From Bog-473 sp963719485 (GTDB lineage Bacteria > Actinomycetota > Acidimicrobiia > Acidimicrobiales > RAAP-2): a DNA stretch of 64,000 nucleotides. The notes under the pieces were generated by a model, which was given only the letters and a program-made list of their open reading frames with translations, made no database searches and was not told the DNA's origin. Each line of letters begins with the position of its first letter. Positions within the stretch are counted from its first letter, which is position 1. A program made the position numbers and the translations under genes. Location: the NCBI GenBank assembly GCA_963719485.1, contig OY970387.1, positions 2,232,001 through 2,296,000 of the forward strand. Direction: 5' to 3'. Below are positions 25,927 through 34,428 of the stretch, one piece after another.

Positions 25927-27959
25927 GCTCGCTGCCGCGCGAGGACGCGCAGGTCGACGCCCCGCATCCGAGCCGCTCGGTTCGCGCCCGCGGCACTGCC
26001 GCCGCGGTTGGTCGGTGGATCCGTTCGGCGTCGTATTTGCAGCGCTGGATGGTGCTCGGCGTCACGATCGGGGCCATCGCAGGGTTCGGGGCGGTCGTCT
26101 TCTACGAAGCCCTGCGCCTGTGCACCCACTTCTTTTTGGAGGTCCTCGCCGGCTACACGGTGCCAACGCCGGCGGCAGAGGGCCATGTCGCAGGCTCCAC
26201 CCATGCCGCTCGACCATGGGCTCTGCCGTTGGTCGCAGGCACCGGGGCGCTTCTCGGCGCGGTGTTGGTGTACCGCTTCGCCCCCGAAGCCGAAGGCCAC
26301 GGCACCGATGCCGCAATCTCGGCCGTGCATCACAACCCCAAGGGCGTGCGCTTCCGCGCTGTCATCGTCAAGATCGTCGCCTCTGCGTTGACGATCGGAT
26401 CGGGTGGTTCGGGCGGACGCGAAGGCCCGACGGGCCAGATCAGCGCGGGGTTCGGGTCGTTGCTCACGCGGGTGCTCGAACTCGATCCGGCCGACGGGCG
26501 GATCGCAGTGGCGACAGGGATCGGCTCGGGCATCGGAGCGATCTTCGGTGCGCCGCTCGGTGGTGCCGTGCTCGCGGCCGAGATTCTCTACCGCGAAGAC
26601 TTCGACCCGGCTGCCTTGTTGCCGTGTTTCATCGCGTCGTCGGTCAGCTATGCCATCTTCGGATCGTTCGAGGGCTTCGGTCCCCTCTTCGGCTACGTGG
26701 GCTCGTACCGCTTCGGTGATCCGGCGCAGCTCGGGTGGTTCGCCATCATCGGAATCCTGGGCGGCTTGATCGGCCTGCTCTACGCCAAGGGGTTCTACGG
26801 CATCGCTCGAATCTCGGCCGCCGTGCCCCGCCTGCCCAAGTGGGTGAAGCCGGCCGTCGGCGGGCTGATGGTGGGTGCGATCGGGATCGCCATCCCAGAG
26901 GTGCTCGGTACCGGGTACGGCTGGATCCAGAAGTCCCTCGGCCCCGAGCTCTTGGGGATTCCTCTGTGGATTGTGCTGATCGTGCCGTTCGCCCGGATCT
27001 TGGCTACCGGACTCTCCATCGGGTCTGGGGGCTCTGGAGGGATCTTCGGACCGGGCATGGTGATCGGTGCGTTCATGGGCGCCGCGGTGTGGCGCCTCTT
27101 CGAGCCCATCGCGCCATCGATGGGTCACGACCCTTCGCCGTATGTGATCGTCGGGATGATGTGCTGCTTCGGGAGCATCTCACGAGCGCCGCTGGCGGTG
27201 ATGTTGATGGTGGCCGAGATGACCGGGAGCCTCTCCATCCTCACGCCCGCGCTGGTCGGGGTCGGTCTCGCCTGGCTGATCGTGCACCACTTCGATGACA
27301 CCATCTACCGGAGCCAGATCCGTAGCCGCTCGGATACCGAAGCAAGGCGCCTCACCGCTGGGCTGCCTCTCTTGGCCACCATCCCCACCACCCATGCCAT
27401 GGCCGAGGTGCGCCTTGTGCTCCCGAGCTCGAAGACCGTCGCGGAAGCCGTACACCTCATGGAGGCGGCCGGTGTCAGTGGCGCCCCGGTGGTCGATGCG
27501 GCGGGGAGGTTCGAAGGCACGGTCGCGTTGGCCGAACTGGCAGAGGCCACAGACCAAGGGAGCCGTGTCGGCGACCTGGCTGACGCCGGGGCACCCGCGA
27601 TTGCGCGGCGGAGCCGCCTCGATAGCGCGTTGGAATCGATCTCCTCGGCGCACATGTCGTGGGTCTCCGTGCTCGACGACGACCGGCGGGTGGTCGGCAC
27701 CTTGGCGATCTCGGACCTGGTCGCGACCTATCGCCGCGAGCTCTTGGCCTCGGCGCAGCGCGTCAGCGCTCTTGGTGCGGCCAGCGGAGCGTTCGAGCTC
27801 TGCGTCGGAGAGGACTCGGGTCTCGCCGGTCGCACACTGCGAGCGGCCCAGCTGCCCGAAGGGTCACTGGTCACTTCGATCGCGCGCAACGGCGAGGTAC
27901 TGACCCCGAGCGGCGACGTGGTGCTCAAGGCCGGTGACCGACTCTCGCTCTTGGGATAG
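25923..27959 (+). CDS. CLC-family chloride channel/exchanger with CBS pair and RCK-C domain
   Basis: 678-residue membrane protein. Residues about 40-455 form the CLC pore: GSGGSGGREGP (159-169, with the gating glutamate), GSGIGAIFGAPLGGAVLAAE, and GSGGSGGIFGPG (366-377). Two CBS domains follow (about 460-585: KTVAEAVHLMEAAGVSGAPV), then a TrkA-C-like domain (FELCVGEDSGLAGRTLRAA to the end), which binds small ligands in related channels. The GTG start at 25923 overlaps the marR stop. The CBS plus RCK-C combination suggests nucleotide or ligand gating. Cl-/H+ or F- selectivity cannot be decided. Confidence 0.9.
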   Translation: MSSLPREDAQVDAPHPSRSVRARGTAAAVGRWIRSASYLQRWMVLGVTIGAIAGFGAVVFYEALRLCTHFFLEVLAGYTVPTPAAEGHVAGSTHAARPWALPLVAGTGALLGAVLVYRFAPEAEGHGTDAAISAVHHNPKGVRFRAVIVKIVASALTIGSGGSGGREGPTGQISAGFGSLLTRVLELDPADGRIAVATGIGSGIGAIFGAPLGGAVLAAEILYREDFDPAALLPCFIASSVSYAIFGSFEGFGPLFGYVGSYRFGDPAQLGWFAIIGILGGLIGLLYAKGFYGIARISAAVPRLPKWVKPAVGGLMVGAIGIAIPEVLGTGYGWIQKSLGPELLGIPLWIVLIVPFARILATGLSIGSGGSGGIFGPGMVIGAFMGAAVWRLFEPIAPSMGHDPSPYVIVGMMCCFGSISRAPLAVMLMVAEMTGSLSILTPALVGVGLAWLIVHHFDDTIYRSQIRSRSDTEARRLTAGLPLLATIPTTHAMAEVRLVLPSSKTVAEAVHLMEAAGVSGAPVVDAAGRFEGTVALAELAEATDQGSRVGDLADAGAPAIARRSRLDSALESISSAHMSWVSVLDDDRRVVGTLAISDLVATYRRELLASAQRVSALGAASGAFELCVGEDSGLAGRTLRAAQLPEGSLVTSIARNGEVLTPSGDVVLKAGDRLSLLG

Positions 27960-28119
27960 CACCCACGCGGCCAGGGGATCTCGGCAGAAATCGCAATCGC
28001 TAGTCTTCGTCCAAACCCCGATGATGACAACCGAGGTGAACGTGCATAGCGGTGCTGATGCGCCAGGTGGCGTGCGTGGCGGACCGATCCATCGGTTCTG
28101 AGGGGTAGTCGCTCGGCGG

Positions 28120-28495
28120 GGTGAGCGCGATGACGACGGCTGCACAGAAGATGGAGCTGCCAGGCGATGTTGCGAGCTGCGGGAGCGCGCCGGTTCGTAC
28201 AACGGGGGTATCGGGGAGTTCTTCGTCGAGTTCCCCCTCGCCTGCCGGCCCAAGACGGGGTCGAGAACTTGGTCGGCGCGCTGCATCTTCACTCCACTGA
28301 CGGGCCGGCCGAGCGGTGGGTCGTTTGAGACCGAGACTCCCACCCGCCCCAACACGCCGAGGCTGGCTGACACCGTGTTCCGGGCCAGCAGGTCGGACCT
28401 GTTGTTGTGGCTCGCCAACCGGAGGCCCCCGGGGCACTGTCGACATCTGGGGCAATCAGGAGATTGTCGACCAGTGGCACCAGATCCGGCGCTGA
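28120..28495 (+). pseudogene. Remnant of a mycothiol-dependent maleylpyruvate isomerase-family gene
   Basis: No intact frame, but pieces of one family appear in order in the three forward frames: GGIGEFFVEFPLACRPKTG, then VENLVGALHLHSTDGPAERW, then DTVFRASRSDLLLWLANRRP, then TVDIWGNQEIVDQWHQIRR and a stop at 28493-28495. The HLHSTDG and RxSxSDLLLWL motifs are those of the C-terminal half of this family. At least three frame changes are needed, more than sequencing noise would normally give. An intact family member lies at 32948. From 27960 to 28119 I see no gene. Confidence 0.55.
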
Positions 28496-28534
28496 CCGGG
28501 AGACATCGTCAGCGGTCGATTTAGGATCGTTGGG

Positions 28535-29206
28535 GTGACCTGTGTCCGTCCGGCCGGCCCCGAGTCTCCCGGTTCGGAATCGATGCCGGACCACGATTCC
28601 GGCGCGTGGGTGCGGGGTTTGGACGCCCACGGAGCGGCCTATGACGAGACGGTGGCCCGCCTGCACGACTTGTTGCTGCGGGTGGCTCGGGCCGAGGTGT
28701 ACCGACGGCGCGCCCAGCTGCCGATGGCCGGTCCCGAGCTGGATGACCTGGCCCACCAGGCGGCTGCCGATGCCGTCATGGGAGTGGTGCGCAAGCTCGG
28801 GGAGTTCCGGGGCGAGAGCCGGTTCACGACCTGGGCCTGCAAGTTCGCCATCTTCGAAGTGTCGACCAAGGTCGGCCGGCACTTTTGGCAGCGGCCGACC
28901 GTGGCCATGGATGGCGAGGACTGGGACCGCCTTCCGGACCGCTTCGGTCTCGGCCCGGCCGGCACGGCAGAGTGGCGCGATGTCGTCGCCGCCCTGCACC
29001 GGGCGGTCGACGAGGAGCTCACCGATCACCAGCGGCGGATCTTCGTGGCGATCGTGCTCAACGGTGTTTCGTTGGACGCGCTGGTGGCCCAGCTCGGTTC
29101 CAACCGCAACGCCATCTACAAGACGCTCTTCGACGCCCGACGTAAGTTGCGGGCCGCGCTTGTCACTCACGGGTATCTGGACGACGACGTTTCGAGGCAG
29201 CCATGA
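28535..29206 (+). CDS. ECF-type RNA polymerase sigma factor
   Basis: 223 residues from GTG 28535 (ATG 28583 is an alternative). Region 2 is recognisable in DLAHQAAADAVMGVVRKLGE followed by FRGESRFTTWACKFAIFEV; region 4 in DEELTDHQRRIFVAIVLNGV and SLDALVAQLGSNRNAIYKTL. The SRFTTWACKFA sequence is typical of ECF sigma region 2.3-2.4. The stop overlaps the start of a zinc-finger anti-sigma-like gene (ATGA), the classic ECF/anti-sigma couple. Downstream genes are thiol-redox enzymes, so an oxidative or disulfide stress regulon is inferred. Confidence 0.88.
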   Translation: MTCVRPAGPESPGSESMPDHDSGAWVRGLDAHGAAYDETVARLHDLLLRVARAEVYRRRAQLPMAGPELDDLAHQAAADAVMGVVRKLGEFRGESRFTTWACKFAIFEVSTKVGRHFWQRPTVAMDGEDWDRLPDRFGLGPAGTAEWRDVVAALHRAVDEELTDHQRRIFVAIVLNGVSLDALVAQLGSNRNAIYKTLFDARRKLRAALVTHGYLDDDVSRQP

Positions 29207-29442
29207 ATAGTTGGGGATCGTTGGAGCGGTTCTTGCGGACCGATCCGGCCGACGCCGGCTGTGCCGAGACCTTCGAGCTGCTGGACCGGTATGTGGAACG
29301 CCAGCTCGCTCACGGCGACGCGGCCCGCCGCTACCCCGAGATCGCAGTCCACCTCTCCAATTGCAATCCCTGCGTGCAGGACTTCGAAGGCCTTGTGGCC
29401 GCCATCGGCGGCTCGGCCGGCTCGGCGCCTCCCGAAAAGTAG
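29203..29442 (+). CDS. Small zinc-type anti-sigma factor
   Basis: 79 residues, soluble. EIAVHLSNCNPCVQDFEGL contains the H-x3-C-x2-C motif of ZAS-domain anti-sigma factors such as RsrA. There is no membrane segment, so it would act in the cytoplasm. Start ATG 29203 overlaps the sigma stop. In the RsrA group the zinc is released upon thiol oxidation; the following peroxiredoxin and mycothiol-type genes make that mechanism plausible here, but by analogy only. Confidence 0.8.
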   Translation: MNSWGSLERFLRTDPADAGCAETFELLDRYVERQLAHGDAARRYPEIAVHLSNCNPCVQDFEGLVAAIGGSAGSAPPEK

Positions 29443-29539
29443 GGCCGCGGCAGGTAAGACCGGCTCCGCCCGTGCCACTCACTACGCAGCGGGCCTGATG
29501 TCCGCAAGATCCCCCGAGAGGCCCAAGAGAGCAGGATTC

Positions 29540-30203
29540 ATGCCGACCACGATCGCCGAGCAGGTCAGCCGTCTCACCGAGACCACGGCCGCCCAGCCCC
29601 CCAACGACATCATGGGCGCGTTCACCCGCGAGCAGGCCGACCTGGCCGCCCGCGGGAGGCCAGCGGGGGGTGATCGAGGTGGGCGCGACGCTGCCCGACG
29701 CCGAGTTGCTCGACCCGCACGGGGCGACGACCAGCCTCTACGCGGCGTTGGGCGACCGGCTGTCGGTCCTGGTGTTCTACCGGGGTGCCTGGTGCCCGTA
29801 CTGCAACATCGCGCTCAACACCTACCAAGCCGACTTGGTCCCCGAACTGTCCGGACGGGGTTCGGGATTGGTCGCGATCAGCCCTCAGACCCCGGACGGG
29901 TCGCTCAGCGTCCAGGAGAAGCACGAGCTGACTTTCACCGTGCTGTCCGATCCCGGTAACCAGGTAGCGACGGCGGTCGGGATCCTCACGGGTCCCTCGG
30001 ACGAGGCGCGCGCCGCTCAGCTTCAGCTCGGCTTGGACCTCACCGCCGTCAACGCGGACGGCACCACCAGGCTCCCGGTGCCTACCACGATCATTGTCGA
30101 CGCCGACCACGTCATCGCTTGGATCGACGTCCACCCCGACTACAGCACACGCTCCGAACCCGGCGAAATCCTCGCCGCCGTCGACGCCCTCGCGTCTCGA
30201 TGA
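29540..30203 (+). pseudogene. Peroxiredoxin (AhpC/TSA-like), split by a frameshift in a G-run
   Basis: The N-terminal part begins at ATG 29540 (PTTIAEQVSRLTETTAAQPP, DIMGAFTREQADLAARG) and the remainder (IEVGATLPDAELLDPHGATT, then VLVFYRGAWCPYCNIALNTY with the catalytic CxxC) is one frame over. The switch falls in the run of six G at 29665-29670; five G would join both halves into the usual two-part peroxiredoxin-like protein. GTG 29670 could allow translation of the thioredoxin-fold half alone. The stop overlaps the next SDR start (ATGA). Either homopolymer error or a slippery site. Confidence 0.75.
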
Positions 30204-30961
30204 CCGCACCGTTCAACGAGCGGGTCGCCCTGATCACCGGGGCCGGCCGGGGTATCGGGCGCGCGGTTGCCCTGCAGCTGGCCGAAGGTGGTGCCCGCGT
30301 GGCGCTGCTGGCCCGCTCGGTCGATCAGCTCGAAGAGACGGCCGCGACACTGCGGGGCGAAGGCGGCGTCGCGCTGGTGCTCCCGGCCGATCTCGCCGAC
30401 CCCGACGCCGTCGCCCAGGCCGCGGCGACAACCGCCGAGGAACTTGGTCCGGTCGACATCTTGGTGAACAACGCAGCCATGGTCCAGCCAGCAGGACCAA
30501 CCGTCTCCACCCCTCCTGGGGGGTGGTCGTCGGCGTTCGCCGTCAACGTCGAAGCGCCGATCCGTCTCACGTTGGCGCTCCTGCCCGCAATGCTGGAGCG
30601 GGGTTGGGGCCGGATCGTGAACGTGTCGAGCGGGATCGTCGACCGCCCCGGGGCCATGGTGGGACTGAACGCGTACGCCGCCACCAAGGCCGCGCTCGAA
30701 GCCCACACCCTCAACCTGGCCGCCGAGGTGGCTGGCCGCGGCGTGACGGCCAACGTCTACCGACCCGGGTCCGTCGACACTGCCATGCAGGCGTGGATCC
30801 GGGCTCAGCCGCCCGCCGAGATCGGCGCCGCCCTGCACCAGCACTTTCAGGCCTCCTACGAGCAGGGCGCGCTGATCACCGCGGAGCGCTCTGCTCAATC
30901 GCTCGTCACCCGAATGGCCGGGGAGGCCACCGGCGAGATCTGGAACGCGACCGATGCCTGA
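30200..30961 (+). CDS. SDR-family NAD(P)-dependent oxidoreductase
   Basis: 253 residues. TGAGRGIGRAVALQLAEGGA, VNNAAMVQP, VNVSSGIVDRPGAMVGLNAY with AATKAALEAH (YxxxK intact). It ends LVTRMAGEATGEIWNATDA, the short tail common in ketoreductase-like SDRs. Start ATG 30200 overlaps the peroxiredoxin stop, so they are coupled. Substrate unknown; its place in the redox operon suggests carbonyl detoxification. Confidence 0.88.
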   Translation: MTAPFNERVALITGAGRGIGRAVALQLAEGGARVALLARSVDQLEETAATLRGEGGVALVLPADLADPDAVAQAAATTAEELGPVDILVNNAAMVQPAGPTVSTPPGGWSSAFAVNVEAPIRLTLALLPAMLERGWGRIVNVSSGIVDRPGAMVGLNAYAATKAALEAHTLNLAAEVAGRGVTANVYRPGSVDTAMQAWIRAQPPAEIGAALHQHFQASYEQGALITAERSAQSLVTRMAGEATGEIWNATDA

Positions 30962-31021
30962 CGTGATGCAGCACCGCCAGCCGAAAGCCGAGATCCATCC
31001 CCCCTACGAAAGGACACAACT

Positions 31022-31318
31022 ATGACCGCCAAACTGGGACTACTTGCCTTGCTCGAGGCCAAGCCCGACAAGGGCGACGCGCTCGGCGCGTTCCTCGAAG
31101 CCGGCCGGGCCCTGGCCGTACAAGAGGCAGGCACCCTCACGTGGTACGCCTTCAAGATCAGCGACACCACGTACGGGATCTTCGACTCGTTCGAGACCGA
31201 GGACGCCCGCCAAGCTCACCTGGGCGGCCAGATCCCCACCGCCCTGGGCCAGGTGGCCGCCGATCTGCTGGCCAAGGACCCCGACATCCGCACGGTGGAC
31301 GTCATCGCCGTCAAGTAG
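31022..31318 (+). CDS. Antibiotic biosynthesis monooxygenase (ABM)-fold protein
   Basis: 98 residues, a complete dimeric alpha/beta-barrel protein: LGLLALLEAKPDKGDALGAF, ALAVQEAGTLTWYAFKI, YGIFDSFETEDARQAHLGG. This matches the YgiN/ABM group of quinol monooxygenases and related heme-free oxygenases. ATG 31022 follows AAAGGACACAACT. Part of the operon that runs from the sigma factor. Confidence 0.85.
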   Translation: MTAKLGLLALLEAKPDKGDALGAFLEAGRALAVQEAGTLTWYAFKISDTTYGIFDSFETEDARQAHLGGQIPTALGQVAADLLAKDPDIRTVDVIAVK

Positions 31319-31382
31319 CCGAACGCCGCTCTCTGCGGTCATCAATCCCGCCAACCTTCGTCCCCCGAAATTGGAGACTCCC

Positions 31383-31871
31383 ATGACCTTGCTTAGTCCC
31401 GGCGACCGTTTCCCGACCCTCGACGTATCCCTCCCCGGTGGTGAAACCCTCTCCCTCCCCGACGCGCTGACCGGTGGCTTCCGCGTGGTCCTGTTCTACC
31501 GGGGCGCCTGGTGCCCCTACTGCAATGCGCAACTACGCGCCTTCCAGCGAGCCTCGAATAGCTTGGCCGAGGTGGGTGCCAAAGTGGTGGCCCTCTCGGT
31601 CGATGACGAGGTGACGACCGCCGAACTGGTCGCCAAGCACGGCCTCACCTTCCCAGTCGGCCACAGCGCCGACGCCAAAGCCATCTCCGCAGCGACAGGC
31701 GCGTTCGTCGACCCCAAGGGTGGGTTCCTCCAATCCACCGGGTTCGTGCTCAACCCCGACGGCCAGGTGGTCGTCAGCGTCTACTCCTCTGGGGCTATCG
31801 GCCGCCTGGTCCCCGACGACGTCGTCGGCCTCATCCGCTACCTGCGCGATCACGCCAGCGCCACTGACTGA
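31383..31871 (+). CDS. Peroxiredoxin-like (AhpC/TSA) protein with CPYC active site
   Basis: 162 residues. GDRFPTLDVSLPGGETLSLP leads to VVLFYRGAWCPYCNAQLRAF, whose CPYC is the redox centre; VVALSVDDEVTTAELVAKHG and a GFVLNPDGQVVVSVYSSGAI strand complete the thioredoxin fold. The same FYRGAWCPYC motif is found in the frameshifted peroxiredoxin at 29540, so these are paralogues within one operon. Reductant may be mycothiol/mycoredoxin, by context. Confidence 0.88.
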   Translation: MTLLSPGDRFPTLDVSLPGGETLSLPDALTGGFRVVLFYRGAWCPYCNAQLRAFQRASNSLAEVGAKVVALSVDDEVTTAELVAKHGLTFPVGHSADAKAISAATGAFVDPKGGFLQSTGFVLNPDGQVVVSVYSSGAIGRLVPDDVVGLIRYLRDHASATD

Positions 31872-31883
31872 GAGGACGAGGCC

Positions 31884-32594
31884 ATGAGCGCCGACATGCA
31901 TTTCTACTTCGACCCGGTCTGCCCGTTCGCCTGGATGACCAGCAAATGGGTGCGCCAAGTCACCGCGCAACGCGATTACACAGTCGACTGGCGATTCATC
32001 TCGCTGCGCATGATCAACGCGGCGGTCGACTACGACAGCCACTTCCCGCCCGGCTACGAGGCCGGTCACACCGCCGGCCTCAAGCTGCTGCAGGTGGCGG
32101 CCCAGGTCCGAGCAGACTACGGCCGCGACATGGTCGGTCCTCTCTACGAGGCGATCGGCACCCTGGTCTTCGACACCGGACCCGACGAGCGCCAAGACCG
32201 GGGCAGCCGAACCTTCGTCGAACCGATCCTGGCCCACATCGGTCTTCCCACGGCGTTGGGCGACGCCTTGGAGGACAGCTCCATCGACGCCGAGCTGCAG
32301 CGGGAAACCGACGAGGCACTTGGTCTGACCGGCAAGGACGTCGGGACCCCCATCATTCACTTCCAGCCCCCCGACGGCGTGGCGTTCTTCGGGCCGGTCA
32401 TCAGCCGTCTCCCGGACGAAGCCGACGCAACCCGACTCTGGGACTACGCCGTCGGGCTCGCTAGCTTCCCCGGGTTCGCCGAGCTCAAGCGCAGCCTGCG
32501 CGAACGACCCCAGCTGCGCAGCTTCGGCGTCCATACCGACCAGGTCGGGATCCAAGAGGACTGGCACGGTGGCAGCCGACGCAGCAAGAAGTGA
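31884..32594 (+). CDS. DsbA-family protein related to mycothiol-dependent nitroreductase Rv2466c
   Basis: 236 residues. HFYFDPVCPFAWMTSKWV and GTPIIHFQPPDGVAFFGPVI align by eye with Rv2466c of M. tuberculosis (FDPLCPWCWITSRW and GVAFFGPVLSKIP). Rv2466c uses a CPWC redox pair with mycothiol; here the second cysteine is replaced by alanine (C13-P-F-A16), so only a monothiol mechanism is possible. Twelve bases after the peroxiredoxin stop; ATG follows GAGAGGACGAGGCC. Known family members reduce nitro prodrugs; the native role is oxidative-stress defence. Confidence 0.85.
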   Translation: MSADMHFYFDPVCPFAWMTSKWVRQVTAQRDYTVDWRFISLRMINAAVDYDSHFPPGYEAGHTAGLKLLQVAAQVRADYGRDMVGPLYEAIGTLVFDTGPDERQDRGSRTFVEPILAHIGLPTALGDALEDSSIDAELQRETDEALGLTGKDVGTPIIHFQPPDGVAFFGPVISRLPDEADATRLWDYAVGLASFPGFAELKRSLRERPQLRSFGVHTDQVGIQEDWHGGSRRSKK

Positions 32595-32947
32595 ACCCAC
32601 CGGTCTCCCCGCCACTTCGAACGACAGCGTTCGCCGCTAGAGACAAACCGGCCCCGGGTCATGACCGCCACGAGCCGTCCCTTGGCCGGCGACCCGATGC
32701 TTGGCGGTCTCGTCCACCGGCGCCGACTTGTCGGAGGACACTGAATAACGGCCTTTCGGCAGCACGAGACATATGGGCCTGAAGGGTCGATCCCAGGTCG
32801 AACCAGCCAGGCGAGACCGCCGAGTGCACCCGACTCAGGCGGACGCAAGGCTGAACCGTCCGACGCGGCCCGCCCAGTCCGCCATAGTTGTACCGACCGA
32901 CACCACGTCCTGCCTGGCCACACCCCTACGAAACAGAGAGGAGTCAG
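32595..32947. other. 353-bp gap, probable promoter region, no gene seen
   Basis: No frame here resembles a protein. It separates the redox operon from the maleylpyruvate isomerase-family gene and likely holds that gene's promoter; no convincing -35/-10 pair or palindrome stands out. Confidence 0.35.
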
Positions 32948-33727
32948 ATGAGCGTTCACGAAGTCGACTGCCTCCTCGAGAGCATGAACTCGGTCCTCGA
33001 ACTGTTGGACGAACTCGACGAACCCGACTGGCAACTGCAATCCCTCTGTCCCGCTTGGGAAGTCCGCCAGGTCGTTGCCCACCTCGACGGAATCGAAGAA
33101 GCGCTCAGCGGATGGCGACCCGCCGGAGACGCTCCGGCCCCCTTCCAGATCGTCGGCAAGGTCTTCGACGAAGTCGACGACTGGTCACCGCTCCAGCTCC
33201 GTAGCCGCCTACGCGCCGTGCTTGCGGACCGCCGGAACGAATTGCTCGCGGCGGACACGAGCATGTTCGACGAGGTGTCGTGGACTCCCGTCGGGGTCCA
33301 GACTTACGGCAGGTTCATGGCCATCCGCAACTTCGACTTCTGGGTCCACGAACAAGACATCCGGGTCCCGCTCGGACGCCCTGGCCACGCCAGCGGACCG
33401 GCCGCCGAACTCGCCCTCGACGAGGTGCGCCGCAGTTTCGGGTACATCGTTGGCAAACGCGCCGCCATTCCTGATGGTTCCAGCGTGCTCGTCGAACTCC
33501 ACGGACCGATCGAGGGGCGGTTCGGCGCTGTTGTCGATGGGCGGGCCCGCCTCATGGACGATCTCGACCATGCTGACGCCACCGTCCGGACCGACTCGCT
33601 CACCTTCATGCTCCTCGCCTGCGGAAGGATCGACCCCGAAACCCACCTGGCGAACGGCGACGTCGAGCTTCGAGGCAACAGAGAGCTCGCCGGCCAGCTC
33701 GCCCGCAACCTCAGCTTCACCATGTGA
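32948..33727 (+). CDS. Maleylpyruvate isomerase-family mycothiol-dependent enzyme (DinB/MDMPI-like)
   Basis: 259 residues. The N-terminal four-helix DinB-like domain shows WQLQSLCPAWEVRQVVAHLD, with the first metal-ligand His in VVAHLDG, and FDFWVHEQDIRVPLGRPGH carries the HExD-type ligands. The C-terminal SCP2-like half ends with GNRELAGQLARNLSFTM. ATG 32948 follows AGAGAGGAGTCAG. Enzymes of this family use mycothiol as cofactor or substrate; actual substrate unknown. A decayed family member lies 4.5 kb upstream at 28120. Confidence 0.85.
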   Translation: MSVHEVDCLLESMNSVLELLDELDEPDWQLQSLCPAWEVRQVVAHLDGIEEALSGWRPAGDAPAPFQIVGKVFDEVDDWSPLQLRSRLRAVLADRRNELLAADTSMFDEVSWTPVGVQTYGRFMAIRNFDFWVHEQDIRVPLGRPGHASGPAAELALDEVRRSFGYIVGKRAAIPDGSSVLVELHGPIEGRFGAVVDGRARLMDDLDHADATVRTDSLTFMLLACGRIDPETHLANGDVELRGNRELAGQLARNLSFTM

Positions 33728-33984
33728 ACGTACGGGAGCGCCTCGACAGGCGTCGAATGTCCGATGACACGAAGAGGTTGGTTTCGCATGCGAGACGTCG
33801 GAACCCGACCCGGCGGCGCTCACCTGGCATAACATAACGATGAACCGCCGTTAGAGTTCCGAACCCGGAGGTGTAGAGGGCGACTGCCCTCGACAGGATC
33901 AGGAGACCGGCCCGATAGGTGACGTTGCGGGCGTGACCCGACCTGTCATCGACCCGCTGATTGCGTTCCCTCGTCTGTTCGGCG

Positions 33985-34385
33985 ACAGGCACCCCCGGTT
34001 CAGGGCCGGTGATGTCTGCTCGTTCGACGAGGAACGTGATCGTCGCCAAGGGGAACGAGCGCCATTCGCTGCGCATCCCGAGAGCCCCTGCCGAACGGAT
34101 CTGCGTACCGATCGTGGTCACGCCCCACGAGCTCTGTCCGGGCGTGTCTTTACGTGTCTTTACGGTGCGGGAAGCCGAGGGATCGTGAGGGAGCCTGAGG
34201 GGGTCGTAACGCCGCTACCAGCAATCTCCTCGGAAAGGACCTGGTCAAAACACCGAGAGCCAGACGTCCGCAATGTAGAGGCCGAGGGTTCGAGTCCCTT
34301 CACCTCCACCAAAGGCTCAGGTCAGAGGGCCAAAGTGGAATCCCCAGATTAGGTCCCCCAAAACGTGACCTTGCGTAACTTTATC
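33985..34385 (+). repeat. tRNA/tmRNA-tail repeat element, copy 4
   Basis: Shared blocks: GGGCCGGTGATGTCTGCTCG and GAGGAACGTGATCGTCGCC at 34003-34050; tandem arms GTGTCTTTACGTGTCTTTAC at 34144-34163; GAGGGATCGTGAGGGAGCC; hairpin starting ACCAGCAATCTCC; tRNA-like tail GAGGGTTCGAGTCCCTT-CACCTCC-ACCA at 34284-34311; AAAGGCTCAGGTCAGAGGGC. On the far side, AACGTGACCTTGCGTAACTTTA at 34362-34383 (given here in two parts in the sequence) repeats the arm theme. It separates the redox module from the YihY gene. Confidence 0.72.
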
Positions 34386-34428
34386 GGTGTGCTCCCATGC
34401 GCTCTCTCGCGGGGCCCGGGGTCCCGAA

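Noticed and set aside
25728..27128. 466-codon minus-strand frame across the CLC gene
   Set aside because: Low-complexity Arg/Gly/His-rich shadow of a well-supported gene.
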